A stretch of DNA of 64,000 nucleotides, from NCBI GenBank assembly GCA_963771305.1, contig CAVYTS010000041.1, positions 1 through 64,000 on the forward strand. Direction: 5' to 3'. This document shows, piece by piece, positions 50,959-60,677 of the stretch. Origin of the DNA: CAJCIT01 sp963771305 (GTDB taxonomy: Bacteria; Acidobacteriota; Terriglobia; Bryobacterales; Bryobacteraceae). The first letter of the stretch is position 1. Every line of letters starts with the position of its first letter. Below the pieces are notes generated by a model. It was not told the origin of the DNA, made no database searches, and saw only the letters and a program-made list of their open reading frames with translations. The position numbers and the translations under genes were made by a program.

Positions 50959-53900
50959 TCAGTAGGTCCCCACTTGGATCGCGAGCGGCAGCGTCAGATT
51001 TTGGCCGCCCGTCGTCACCACTAGCGCCTGGGGCCCGGCCACCACGTTCGCGTTCGCCGTCAGCGTTGCAGAGATCGAGGTCGCCGAATTCACAACCACG
51101 TTGTTCACCGCCAGCATCCCGCTCGGCACCGTCACCGTGTCGCCCGTTTGGAAGTTTGTGTTGACGCCCGTGATCGTCACCGTGATCTGAGTACCCACGG
51201 TCACAGCCATCGTGTTCGGACTTACGCCCGTCACCTGTGGCGCAGTGGGCCCCAGAATCGTCGTCTCATTAAACAATCCACGCATGATGAATGACGCCAT
51301 CTGTCCCCGCGTTACTAGCTCCTCAGGACAGTAGACCAGCGGATTAGTCCCGCAACCGGCGGTTACATGCTCTTCGTAGGACCGCTGGATGAATGGAAAT
51401 GGTACTCCGTTGCCCTCCACGTTGGTGGGCACGTCCGCGAAATAGGGCGTTGTGGCCGTCGTGAACGTCGCCCCATACAACGCCAGGCGGGCACGAATCA
51501 TGAAGATCGCCATTTGCCATCGTGGAACGTTGTCTGTCGGACAGAACAACCCCGTTGCGCAGCCGGAGGTAATGCCCAACTCCTCCATCTTTTGGATGTG
51601 CGGGAAGAAGAGGTTAGTCGTCGGCACGTCCGTGAAATAGGGAGTCGGGTTGTAATTGGCAGGCGTCGTTGTGCCGGTGACGGCTCGGACAATAAACGCC
51701 GCCATTTGCTCGCGAGTGACGTTGTCGTTCGGGCAGTAGCTCCGGGTCTGAGGTGTGCCGCCCGCAATGCAGCCTGTAGTCACCCCTGCCTGAAACATCA
51801 GGTTCGCTGCATCGAAGTACGTGGCGGATGGCGGGACATCGTTGAACTGGGTACTGGTAAAATCCTGCGTAACCGTGAGTGGCTGGTTGCCCAAGCGAAA
51901 GTAGACGTGCGCAGTACGATCCACGCCGGTATCGTTGGCGATTACGCTGTAATTGAGCATCCCAGAGCCGTTGGACGAAGCGTTGTTCAGCGCGAGCCAG
52001 CCGGTCTGATCATAGCTAGACGCGTCCCAGGCGCAGCCACTCAGGTTGGCTTCGATCTGTGCCGAGTACTGGCCGGCGTCCCCTGGTATGGCGATGGTCG
52101 CTCCGTTAGGGAACGAAAAGGTGCAGCCACTTAACTGTAAAACACCTGCGTTGGTTCCGCCAAATTGAAACTTGTAAAAGAGATCATCCACACCGGTGTT
52201 GGGCGGAATTGAAACAGTTACACTTCCATTGCCCGTTCCGGTGGACCCGGAAGTCACCGCGGCAGGATCGCTGTTCTGCAGTTCGAAGTCCCATGGGCAG
52301 CCAGTTGGGGCGGTGATAGTAAAGATGCCCGTGCCTCCGGCCGAAGGCGCGTAGAAATCGACACCCTGGTACGTGCAGTTCGAGGATGGCTGCACAATCG
52401 TGTAAATCTGGTTATTCACGGAGACCGTCCCGGTCCGGGTACTCGCCGTCGTGTTCCCGTCGACTGTAAGAGGAATCGTACCGGAGCCAGTTCCGGTGGG
52501 CCGGATCAGGTGGATCCAGCTGTCGGAAGGCGTGGCCGTCCACCCACAGCCGCTGGGAGCCGTAACCGAGAATGCCAGCCTTTCAGCCGAATAGGAGTAC
52601 TGCGTCGCCGGGCTGATCGTGTAGTCGCACGACGCAGTGGAATCCGCGATCCGCGCTAAGAAAGCCGGGCTGCTGCCATAGGTGTTCGCGTTCCGGGCGT
52701 CAGGGGTCAGCGGAAGGCTTCCGGATCCGACGTAGCCGGCCACCCAGACATCACCCGAAGGGGACAGCGTTGCTCCGCCCACATACGAGTTGTCGTACGG
52801 CCCATAGAAGGTTGACCAAAGCAGCGTTTTGCCGTCGGCGCTCAGCTTCGAGACGAAGCCGCTCTGCGTCACGCTGCTGCTCACATAGAGTTCTGCCGGG
52901 TTTAAAGGACTGACCGAGAGATCATTGATGGACCTCGAATCCAGTATCGCCCCGCTGGCTGTCCACGTCGTACCGCCGTCAGTGGAGCTCAAGATCCCCC
53001 CAACGGCGGAGCTCCCATAGACATGGAGTGGATCGGACGGATCGACTGCAAGATAAGTCACGCCCGTTCCTGGGCCAATCGTGCTCCACGACGCGCCGAT
53101 ATCCGTGCTCCTGTAGACGCTCGTGCCGTCGGCGGCATAGAGGATGGAAGAGTTTCCCGCACTGAACGCGAATCCGCTGAGGTTGGCCGGCAGCACGCCA
53201 CTGCCCAATTTCATCCAGGTCAGTCCTACGTCCGTGCTCTTATACAAGCCGAAGGACGGGCTAGCGGCATATAGAGACCCATCCGGGCTCGCCACAATTT
53301 TCGCAGTATCATCTGTGGACATAGGTATCGTTATACCCGACGAAAGCGTCTGACCACCGTCCGTGGAACGGTATTCCTTATTCCCGCTAAACAGAAGAAC
53401 CGTGTTCGGATCGATTGGACTAACTGCGATCCCGTTTGTGGAAGTGCAATTCGAGAACGAGTAAGTACGGTTGTTATACCACGTCTGGCCTCCATCGCTC
53501 GACTTAGCCACGTAGCAGCCGGTGGCCTCGTAAAGCACCGACGGATTTGAGAGGCTGCGAGCCATGCTTCCGATGTTGTACCCAAAACCGGATGTCCAGG
53601 TGGCGCCGTCGTCAGCACTGCGAAAGGCACCCGCGTCTGTGTTCAGCACGATAGTACCCGCGCTCGTTGGATCCGGCAGGATAGCGCCGTTGTGGCTTGC
53701 TGAAAGGCCACTGTCGGCCGGGGCGAACGATACGCCCGAGTTCGTGCTCCTGAGGAACGCATAGGGCGAACCAGGAAAAGTCGATTGGACGGCGTTGGTA
53801 ATCGGGAAATCGTGCGAGAGGGTATTGCCAGCTAAGATTAAACCGCCGGCGCCAGCCGCCAGCGATATGAGGTAATCGTACTTACCGCCGCCCAGGTATG

Positions 53901-55524
53901 TGACAAATCCGAAGGAGTTGCCATCGGCGCTCAAGCTTGCCACGAAGGCATCTGAGACTCCGCCAAAGGTTCCTTGAACCGCGCCCGAGGTGACCGGCAG
54001 ATTGGGGGACCAAGTATGGCCACCGAAGTAAACCACGCCGCCCACGCCCAGTGCGATCACATTCGGATAGTCGGAAATGCTTCCTCCCACGAACGTCGCC
54101 CAAACCAGTGACGTTGCATCTGGGCTTAGTTTCGCCACAAAGCCCCCGCCTCCTGCATTGGTCGTGCGGGCTCCCGGGGGATTATTCGGAAATGAGCTTT
54201 CGGTGCTTTGCCCTGCAATGTACGCCGCGCCGAGTGCGTCCACCGCGATCGCATTGCCAGTGGACCCGCCGATGAGCGCGGCATAAACTTGGCCGCCCGT
54301 AGTCGATAACTTCTCCACAAAGGTGCAGCAGTTGTTCAAGGCGCCGGGCGTGGCTTGAACACTACCGGAGGACTGGCCTGTGACGTAGGCGTTGCCGGAA
54401 GGGTCTAGTGCAACTGGTTGGCCGTTAAAACCGACAGACCCACCCAGATAAGTGGAATATGTGAGAGCGTTCCCGGCGGCATTCAGCTTAAAAGCAAACC
54501 CATCGCCATTCGCCGTTTGGACGGCATTGACCAACGGAAAATCGGGCGAGTACGTGGTGCCGACGCCGACTAAGTCGCCACTTGTCGAGTCCACCGCGAT
54601 ACCGGAGAGGTAGTCCATCCCTGAGCCGCCGATATAGGTTGAGTACAGAACGGTTTTCCCCGTTGGGTCGAACTTTGCGACGAACGCACTTTGTAGCCCG
54701 GGGATTCCTGCCTGAAAGGCATTCTGGGTCGGGAGATAGCCGCCGCTGGTGTAACCGCCGATATATACGTTGCCGGTTGCGTCGACCGCCACCGCCTGAA
54801 CGGTTGGAGTGTTGCTGCCGAAATACGTCGCATACACCAGAGTCGGGTCGATGATCAGCGGCCGTGCTTTATCGAAAGCCGCCAGATGGAAGCCCACTTC
54901 ATTTCCGGCCCGCAGCTCATATCGGCCACCGATGCGCTTCCGTCCGTCAGTGCTGTCCTGGTAGACGTCAGGCTGCTTCAGAGATATTGACCCACCGGCC
55001 ATCTCTACCCGCAGGTCTCCGTTCGCTTCAACCGCCAGTTTCCGCGCGCCTTCAAACCGCATCGCGATCTTGCTGGTGTCGGCGCCCGGCTCTATTTCCA
55101 GGTCGAATTCCAGCCGCCCTTGCCTGCCATACCAGACCGTGTCGACTCCCGGGTACACGCCTTTGTAGCGCACTCGGCCATACGTGGGGATATCGCGCAG
55201 CCAGCCTTTCTGATCGCGTCCTAAAAGGTAGTTCACCTTACCCGGTAGCTCGTCAAGAGCGGCCGAGGGAGCTTTCGCGTCAGCACCGACGAACAGGATC
55301 CGTAACCGCTCGTTGTTCAACCCGAGTTCGACGTCAGCTGCGCTCACGGCCACGCGATACCCCTGCCCGCGCGCCATCCAGCGGGTGTTGCCGCTCGTAG
55401 CTCGTTCAAACGAAAGCGGAACCTGACCTGCCACCGCGATTGCCGTACGATGATCCCCGCCGGGGGCGGCAGTAAGGACACCCACCACCAAGCTTGCCAA
55501 AGCAAGGCATCTGTTCACCCGCAT
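50959..55524 (-). CDS. Giant secreted protein: SBBP propeller, BACON, SLH and IPT domains
   Basis: The 1521-residue protein starts with a signal peptide (CLALASLVVGVLTAAPG). A ~200-residue N-terminal domain follows (LRILFVGADAKAP, GVDTVWYGRQGRLEFDLEIE), then SBBP beta-propeller repeats (YATYFGSNTPTVQAVAVDAT, YSTYIGGSGMDYLSGIAVDS), a sialidase-like repeat region (STDGGQTL, STDIGASW), and BACON-like repeats (CGWTATPSDSWIHLIRPTGT). Three SLH-type repeats come next (FxDVP...GVTTGC...YCPNDNVTREQMAAFIVRA), each with a Cys pair, and an IPT/TIG tail. SLH repeats suggest anchoring at the cell surface. AGGGGAAGGG precedes the ATG. Confidence 0.88.
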   Translation of the reverse strand: MRVNRCLALASLVVGVLTAAPGGDHRTAIAVAGQVPLSFERATSGNTRWMARGQGYRVAVSAADVELGLNNERLRILFVGADAKAPSAALDELPGKVNYLLGRDQKGWLRDIPTYGRVRYKGVYPGVDTVWYGRQGRLEFDLEIEPGADTSKIAMRFEGARKLAVEANGDLRVEMAGGSISLKQPDVYQDSTDGRKRIGGRYELRAGNEVGFHLAAFDKARPLIIDPTLVYATYFGSNTPTVQAVAVDATGNVYIGGYTSGGYLPTQNAFQAGIPGLQSAFVAKFDPTGKTVLYSTYIGGSGMDYLSGIAVDSTSGDLVGVGTTYSPDFPLVNAVQTANGDGFAFKLNAAGNALTYSTYLGGSVGFNGQPVALDPSGNAYVTGQSSGSVQATPGALNNCCTFVEKLSTTGGQVYAALIGGSTGNAIAVDALGAAYIAGQSTESSFPNNPPGARTTNAGGGGFVAKLSPDATSLVWATFVGGSISDYPNVIALGVGGVVYFGGHTWSPNLPVTSGAVQGTFGGVSDAFVASLSADGNSFGFVTYLGGGKYDYLISLAAGAGGLILAGNTLSHDFPITNAVQSTFPGSPYAFLRSTNSGVSFAPADSGLSASHNGAILPDPTSAGTIVLNTDAGAFRSADDGATWTSGFGYNIGSMARSLSNPSVLYEATGCYVAKSSDGGQTWYNNRTYSFSNCTSTNGIAVSPIDPNTVLLFSGNKEYRSTDGGQTLSSGITIPMSTDDTAKIVASPDGSLYAASPSFGLYKSTDVGLTWMKLGSGVLPANLSGFAFSAGNSSILYAADGTSVYRSTDIGASWSTIGPGTGVTYLAVDPSDPLHVYGSSAVGGILSSTDGGTTWTASGAILDSRSINDLSVSPLNPAELYVSSSVTQSGFVSKLSADGKTLLWSTFYGPYDNSYVGGATLSPSGDVWVAGYVGSGSLPLTPDARNANTYGSSPAFLARIADSTASCDYTISPATQYSYSAERLAFSVTAPSGCGWTATPSDSWIHLIRPTGTGSGTIPLTVDGNTTASTRTGTVSVNNQIYTIVQPSSNCTYQGVDFYAPSAGGTGIFTITAPTGCPWDFELQNSDPAAVTSGSTGTGNGSVTVSIPPNTGVDDLFYKFQFGGTNAGVLQLSGCTFSFPNGATIAIPGDAGQYSAQIEANLSGCAWDASSYDQTGWLALNNASSNGSGMLNYSVIANDTGVDRTAHVYFRLGNQPLTVTQDFTSTQFNDVPPSATYFDAANLMFQAGVTTGCIAGGTPQTRSYCPNDNVTREQMAAFIVRAVTGTTTPANYNPTPYFTDVPTTNLFFPHIQKMEELGITSGCATGLFCPTDNVPRWQMAIFMIRARLALYGATFTTATTPYFADVPTNVEGNGVPFPFIQRSYEEHVTAGCGTNPLVYCPEELVTRGQMASFIMRGLFNETTILGPTAPQVTGVSPNTMAVTVGTQITVTITGVNTNFQTGDTVTVPSGMLAVNNVVVNSATSISATLTANANVVAGPQALVVTTGGQNLTLPLAIQVGTY

Positions 55525-56136
55525 CGTACCCTTCCCCTTGCTAAGTCCAACGTGACGGGCAGCTTCAATTGCGTTACGCGATGAGCCGGACTCGCACGAA
55601 TGACACTTGAGCGGATTCTACATCAACCATGTATGTTGGAGCAAACAATTCTTGCCAATCGAATCACCAACACGACCCCCTTTTTCCGCCCCCCGTTCTG
55701 TCGCGCCATAAAAAGGCCCTCCGCACGCCAGCTTCAATCGCGTTCGGATGTCCGTCTCGCCAACTCCGTCATCACGATTCGGCGATTCCACCGTACGAGA
55801 GCGCGAAGCGAATGAAGGTCCTCGCCTGTCGGTGGTGGGAAAACGGCGGCGAGCGCATCATCGAGGGCAGAAATCACTCAGCGAAGCTGATTTCGTCGTC
55901 GAGAAACAGCTTTATTACGTCCAGGGTCTGTTGCCTGTATACTTCCATGGTCCTGCTTGAAGTCTGCGCCCAATCTCAAGCCGAAATGGGACTTACTTCG
56001 CCGCGCGATCATGCTTCTGTGCCGACGGTTGGCCTCCAGCCCAACATTTCCTGAAGATTCTGCTTGCTTGTATCTGGCACCCGAGTGATGAATTGTCGTG
56101 CGCGAAGCCCGCGCAGAAAAGGATGACCCGAAACAC
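55525..56136. other. 612 bp without a supported gene
   Basis: Frames on both strands lack coding character. The region holds the promoter of the giant secreted protein (minus) and of the DUF3489 gene (plus). Confidence 0.4.
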
Positions 56137-56496
56137 ATGACAAACGCAGAAGCCACTACGATCGCCACCGTTACGGAACCCGTCGCGCCGGCGAAGAAAG
56201 TTGCCACCCCGAAGAAGAACGCGCCCAAGGCCAAGAAGACGGCCAAGGCCGCGAAGCCAGCCAAACCAGCTAGGAAAGCGCCGAAACCCGCGGCGGAACG
56301 CAGCAACAAGAAAGCCGACGTTATCGCGATGATGAAACGTGCGAAGGGCGTAACGCTGGCCGAGATTATGGAAGCCACCGGGTGGCAGAAACACACCGTC
56401 AGGGGCTTCGTCAGCATTCTCGGCAGCAAGGGCGGCGAGACGATCGAATCCTCGAAGAACGCTGCCGGCGAGAGGACATACAGAATCGCAAAGTAG
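56137..56496 (+). CDS. DUF3489 protein with a histone-like Lys/Ala tail
   Basis: From the ATG at 56137 the 119-residue protein has an N-terminal region of ~50 residues made of Lys, Ala and Pro (AKKVATPKKNAPKAKKTAKA), like histone H1 tails. The DUF3489 winged-helix follows: VIAMMKRAKGVTLAEIMEAT, GWQKHTVRGFVSILGSKGGE. The domain is frequent in phages and Proteobacteria/Acidobacteria genomes; DNA binding is likely. A strong terminator follows at 56517. Confidence 0.8.
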   Translation: MTNAEATTIATVTEPVAPAKKVATPKKNAPKAKKTAKAAKPAKPARKAPKPAAERSNKKADVIAMMKRAKGVTLAEIMEATGWQKHTVRGFVSILGSKGGETIESSKNAAGERTYRIAK

Positions 56497-56516
56497 CCAC
56501 CGCCGTTTCCCACCAC

Positions 56517-56549
56517 GCCGCTTCTGGCACCAGCCGGGGCGGCTTTTTT
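56517..56549 (+). terminator. Rho-independent terminator after the DUF3489 gene
   Basis: A GC-rich stem (GCCGC at 56517 pairing with GCGGC, with further pairing of CTGG/CCAG inside) is followed by TTTTTT. It lies 20 bp after the DUF3489 stop. Confidence 0.75.
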
Positions 56550-56991
56550 GCTTTCTGTTGGCCGAAGCGCCACGAGCCCGAAATGTTTTATCGCTTCGAG
56601 CGCGAATGGCCAAAGTTGGGGCACAGGCGCGCAACGTAGCGTCGCTGGGCTAGCTGTCGGACCATTGGCGCAGCTACCTCTCGCGCCCGTTGGGCGATAA
56701 CTCGGTATAAGTGACGTCACGGACCGGTCACGTCACTGGAAAAGGCCTGATTTTGGTCGAAATTCGGCACGCGCCGGTCTTGGCCAGCCGTATGCCATGC
56801 CCTCGCAACCGCATCATTTTATTGACGTTGTGGGCGCAACGGATGGATAGACGCCGCTGCGCGGAAACGGCCGGGTGCTCGGACAAAACCCCGCATTCTC
56901 GACGCGAACAAGGAGGCGTCGCCCGGTTTTCTGGTCGTGGGTAGGTGTTTGCTCGGTCCGACGAATCAGGAGCTATGCTTTAGGCAGCAAG
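56550..56991. other. 442 bp gap with one palindrome
   Basis: No gene is supported. The only feature is an inverted repeat AGTGACGT (56710-56717)/ACGTCACT (56730-56737) around a 12 bp spacer, which could be an operator. A weak -10-like TATGCT lies ~20 bp before the next gene. Confidence 0.4.
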
Positions 56992-57639
56992 ATGCCAGAG
57001 CTATTCCAAATCGATAACCAGCTTTCAAAGCCCAGTACCGTGACTTGGGCACCGGTGGGCCGTTCCGCCACGGTTTTCTGGCTACAGGGAATCACCCTCA
57101 TCTGGATGTTGGTCGAGTGCGGCCTGTCACTCTATGCCGCAGCGACAGCGCGTAGCCCCGCAATGCTCGCTTTCGGCTCCGATAGCTTCGTGGAGCTACT
57201 GTCCGCTGGAGTGGTTCTCTTACAGTTCCTGCCGCGGGTTCCCATCTCCGAACGGAGCGCAGCTCGCGCTGCTGGCGCGCTGCTGTTCGCCCTTGCCCTT
57301 ATCGTCTGTATCACGGCAACTGTTTCCTTAGCGCTGCACCTGCGCCCCGAAATGAGTCGTCTCGGTATCGGAATCACCGTGGCTGCTCTAGTCGTAATGC
57401 CTATTTTGGCTGAACTGAAGCGCCGGGAAGCACGCCGCAGCAACAATGCCGCTCTCGCTGCCGATGCGGTGCAGTCGGCCACGTGTGCGTATCTGGCGGT
57501 TATTGCCTTAGCTGGCCTGTTAATCAACGCACTCTTCCATATCGCTTGGTTTGATTCACTTGCCGCGCTGGTGGCCATACCGTTGCTCCTGAAGGAAGGC
57601 CGAGCGGCCTGGCGCGGTAAGGCTTGCGGCTGCTGTTGA
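56992..57639 (+). CDS. Cation transporter-like membrane protein
   Basis: From the ATG at 56992 the 215-residue protein has about six membrane helices: VFWLQGITLIWMLVECGLSL, LLFALALIVCITATVSLAL, IGITVAALVVMPILAELKRR, LAVIALAGLLINALFHIAWF and others. The FGSDSFVELLSAGVV and LAADAVQSATCAYLAV segments resemble the FxxDSxxE and DAxQSxxC metal sites of cation diffusion facilitators. It ends KACGCC, a possible metal-binding tail. No cytoplasmic CDF domain is present, so it is a short version of the family. Likely metal efflux, substrate unknown. Confidence 0.75.
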   Translation: MPELFQIDNQLSKPSTVTWAPVGRSATVFWLQGITLIWMLVECGLSLYAAATARSPAMLAFGSDSFVELLSAGVVLLQFLPRVPISERSAARAAGALLFALALIVCITATVSLALHLRPEMSRLGIGITVAALVVMPILAELKRREARRSNNAALAADAVQSATCAYLAVIALAGLLINALFHIAWFDSLAALVAIPLLLKEGRAAWRGKACGCC

Positions 57640-57844
57640 GCCACACGCCGGTGGAATCGATCTGACCCCGCAGCGGTTTTCTGGTTGTCCAGCCGTGATC
57701 AGGCCTCAAACATTCTGAGCCGTTCATGTTCCAGACCCTAACCCCGTAGAATGGCCGCCGCTCGCGCAGAAACGCGCCGGGTGGCGCCGGTGCTCCGGGA
57801 CGGGGGAATGGTGGCTGAGGGCCGCAGCGAGCGCCAGTTTCGCG

Positions 57845-58522
57845 TTAGCGCGTGGCCTGCTTCAGGACCCGTGCGACCGACTCCAACCGCCAGGCCGTGC
57901 CCCGCCGCGTTCGGTACGCTCGATGGTTCAGGGCAGCGGCGATCCCGCGCAAGGCAAGGCCGTCGCTGCGCAAACGCCGGATCTCCGTCAGCGCTTGTTG
58001 CTCACCAGGATCCAGTTCCAGGTGGTGCCCGTCATCCGCGAGGCGGTAACCGAAAGCCAAGTTGCCAACTCGCTCGCCCTTGCCGCGCTTGTGGCTCAGC
58101 GCGTCGCGCGTCCGTTCACCGATCGCCTCGCGTTCCCACTGGGAAACAGCGGTCATGATGTTCAGCACCAGCCGCCCGGCCGCCGACCCCGTATCGAGCG
58201 ACTCCGCGACCGATACCAGGGCCACGCCGCGACGCTCGAAGCGCTCCAGCAGCGTGCACAGGTCCTTAACGCTCCGGGTCAGGCGATCCAGCTTCGCCAC
58301 GATGACGGCCTGGACTTCGCCGGAGTCAACGAGCGCAAGCAGACGTACCATGCCGGGCCGGTTCAGGGTCTTGGCGGACTCGCCGCCGTCGACGATGACG
58401 TCCATCAACTCGCCGCCTTGAACTACCGCCATGGCGCGAATCTTCTCGGCCTGGGCGTCGAGGGAAACGCCTCGATCCGCCTGTTTGTCTGTAGAAACGC
58501 GAATGTAGCCAACGGTTTTCAT
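57845..58522 (-). CDS. Small serine recombinase (resolvase/invertase)
   Basis: From the ATG at 58522 the 225-residue protein begins MKTVGYIRVSTDKQADRGVS, with nucleophile Ser10 and the usual resolvase core (VIVAKLDRLTRSVKDLCTLL, REAIGERTRDALSHK). A short recombinase-type DNA-binding segment follows (EIRRLRSDGLALRGIAAALN). An alternative ATG nine codons upstream is possible. It is shorter than the large recombinase at 37.8 kb and lacks its zinc ribbon and coiled coil. No inverted repeats that could be its sites were evident. Confidence 0.88.
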   Translation of the reverse strand: MKTVGYIRVSTDKQADRGVSLDAQAEKIRAMAVVQGGELMDVIVDGGESAKTLNRPGMVRLLALVDSGEVQAVIVAKLDRLTRSVKDLCTLLERFERRGVALVSVAESLDTGSAAGRLVLNIMTAVSQWEREAIGERTRDALSHKRGKGERVGNLAFGYRLADDGHHLELDPGEQQALTEIRRLRSDGLALRGIAAALNHRAYRTRRGTAWRLESVARVLKQATR

Positions 58523-58850
58523 CAGTGTCATGTTGTGCCATGACGGCAACGGAATTCAAGTGAATTGGAAGCTAGGTAGACCCTGCGTTTGGAAATCCCG
58601 AGCAGCACAAGTCCGAGATGCCGTTTATAACCGGCCAAGTGCCATCCGTTTCACTGGGAGTTATCTCCCAGCGGACTTCTTGCCAGTATCGTGGTTGGCC
58701 TCACTCCCCTTTTCCGTGGATCAGGCACGAACAGATTCAGGGTCGCTAATATCAGAGGTTCAGATTGCGATTGACACCGAAGGCGAGTCCTTGCTTCACA
58801 CGATCAGTCATGGTTAAATTTGTGGACAACCATCGAGAAACAATCTCCGA
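58523..58850. other. Short gap before the flavin oxidase gene
   Basis: About 330 bp without a supported gene, containing the promoter region for both flanking genes. Confidence 0.35.
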
Positions 58851-60677
58851 GTGACGTTGAGAAAGCAGGTAGTAGCCTTGAACCGAAGAGAGTTTTTGAA
58901 GGCGTCTGGGGCGGTATCAATTTCGCAGCTGCAGCCTTGCAGCGCGTTCGCAAGACCCGCCATCCGCCGGGTGCGTCCTTCAGACCCAAGTTGGCCCTCC
59001 AACGCGGCGTGGAAGCGCTTAAACGAGGCGGTCGGCGGCAACCTGATTCAAGTCGATTTTCCGATGAACGCATGCGTGTCCTCCTCCCAGCGCGTGGACT
59101 GCAAAACTCTCTTGGCAAATTTGAAAAACCCCTACTATATCGGTGACAACCCCGGCATGACCCAAACCCTGGGCTGGGTCGACGGCTGGGCCACCAAACC
59201 TAGTGTCTACGCTGTCGCTGCAAGGAATTCCGATGACATCGCAGCCGCCGTAGATTTTGCCCGCGACAACAATCTGCGCCTGGTCGTCAAAGGAGGCGGC
59301 CATAGCTATCAGGGCACATCGAATGCGCCCGATTCTCTCCTGGTTTGGACACGTCATATGCATGGCGTTACCATCCAGCAAGATTTCGTTCCTAGTGGTT
59401 GCATGTCCACTCACGCTCCTCAGCCAGCCATGACCGTTGGCTCGGGAACAATTTGGTTGCAAGCTTACGACGCCGTCACCACGAAGGCCGGCGCCTATGT
59501 TCAAGGCGGCGGCTGCACCACCGTCGGCGTCGCCGGCCTGATTCAAAGCGGCGGGTTCGGCAGCTTCTCGAAGCATTACGGAATGGCCGCCGCCGGCCTC
59601 CTAGAAGCTGAAGTCGTTACCGCGGACGGCAGAGTGCGAATCGCAAACTCTTGCACCAATTCGGATCTGTTCTGGGCTCTGAAAGGAGGTGGAGGCGGCA
59701 CTTTCGGCGCAGTCAGCAAATTAACTCTGCGGGTACGAGATCTTCCAGAACTGGCCGGAGGCGCCAATTTCACCGTCAAAGCTTCTTCCGATGATGCCTA
59801 TCGCCGCCTGATCCGCCGCTTCGTTGCCTTCTACCGCGAAGCTCTCTTCAACGATCATTGGGGCGAACAAGCGCATTTCTCTCCCGACAACAAGCTCGAA
59901 ATCAGTATGGTTCATCTTGGACTGGACACGGAGCAATCGCGAAAAGTCTGGCAGCCCTTCCTCAGTTGGCTGGCACAGTCCTCCACCGCCTACACGATCG
60001 AGTCTGAGCCCAGGATCGGCAGTATGCCCTTCCGCCATTGGTGGGACGTTGAGTGGCGCAAAGAACATCACCATGACGTTTTCAAGGTAGACTCCCGCGC
60101 CGGCGCCAGCCCATTTAATGTCTGGTGGAAGGGCGACGGCGACCAAGTCGGCTGGGTCGTCTGGGGTTTCGAGTCGCTCTGGATGCCCGCATCCCTGTTG
60201 CAAGACGATTCCCAGGAAAAATTGGCCAACGCCTTGTTCTTAGCCTCTCGCCTAACCGAGGTGGAGCTCCATTTCAATAAGGGGCTTGCAGGCGCGCCTT
60301 CGGAGGCCATCGAGTCAGCCAAAGACACGGCGATGAATCCCGCGGTGTGCGGTGCCTTTGCTCTCGCCATCGTCGCCGACGGCCAGGGGCCCGCGTATCC
60401 CGGAATTCCCAATCACGAACCCGACGTTGCTAGGGGTCGCAAAGCCGCCGATACCGTGCGGCGCTGCATGAACGAACTCCGCACCGTCGCCTCCAGCGGC
60501 GGAGCCTACGTCTCGGAAAGCAACTTCTTCGAGTCCGACTTTGAGCATTCCTACTGGGGCGCCAACCACGCCCGCCTCGCCGAAATCAAGATGAAATACG
60601 ACCCCGACGGCCTCTTCTTCGTCCATAACGGAGTCGGTTCAGAACAGTGGACCCCCGACGGTTTCACCAGGCTCTGA
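58851..60677 (+). CDS. Tat-exported FAD-linked oxidase (berberine bridge-like)
   Basis: The GTG at 58851 gives 608 residues. The N-terminus LNRREFLKASGAVSISQL is a Tat signal (RR motif), so the enzyme is exported folded. The FAD_binding_4 domain has VVKGGGHSYQGTSNAPD, whose His is the usual covalent flavin site, and VQGGGCTTVGVAGLIQSGGF, whose Cys sits where bicovalent enzymes bind the flavin C6. The C-terminal BBE tail ESDFEHSYWGANHARLAEIK and KYDPDGLFFVHNGVGSEQW is complete. Substrates of this family are sugars, alkaloids or phenolics; which one applies is unknown. It appears to be transcribed alone. Confidence 0.9.
   Translation: MTLRKQVVALNRREFLKASGAVSISQLQPCSAFARPAIRRVRPSDPSWPSNAAWKRLNEAVGGNLIQVDFPMNACVSSSQRVDCKTLLANLKNPYYIGDNPGMTQTLGWVDGWATKPSVYAVAARNSDDIAAAVDFARDNNLRLVVKGGGHSYQGTSNAPDSLLVWTRHMHGVTIQQDFVPSGCMSTHAPQPAMTVGSGTIWLQAYDAVTTKAGAYVQGGGCTTVGVAGLIQSGGFGSFSKHYGMAAAGLLEAEVVTADGRVRIANSCTNSDLFWALKGGGGGTFGAVSKLTLRVRDLPELAGGANFTVKASSDDAYRRLIRRFVAFYREALFNDHWGEQAHFSPDNKLEISMVHLGLDTEQSRKVWQPFLSWLAQSSTAYTIESEPRIGSMPFRHWWDVEWRKEHHHDVFKVDSRAGASPFNVWWKGDGDQVGWVVWGFESLWMPASLLQDDSQEKLANALFLASRLTEVELHFNKGLAGAPSEAIESAKDTAMNPAVCGAFALAIVADGQGPAYPGIPNHEPDVARGRKAADTVRRCMNELRTVASSGGAYVSESNFFESDFEHSYWGANHARLAEIKMKYDPDGLFFVHNGVGSEQWTPDGFTRL

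Noticed and set aside
55878..56720. 280-codon minus-strand frame over the DUF3489 gene
   Set aside because: Its Ala/Phe/Leu-rich middle is the complement of the Lys/Ala-rich tail of the DUF3489 protein, which has a recognised domain and a terminator.
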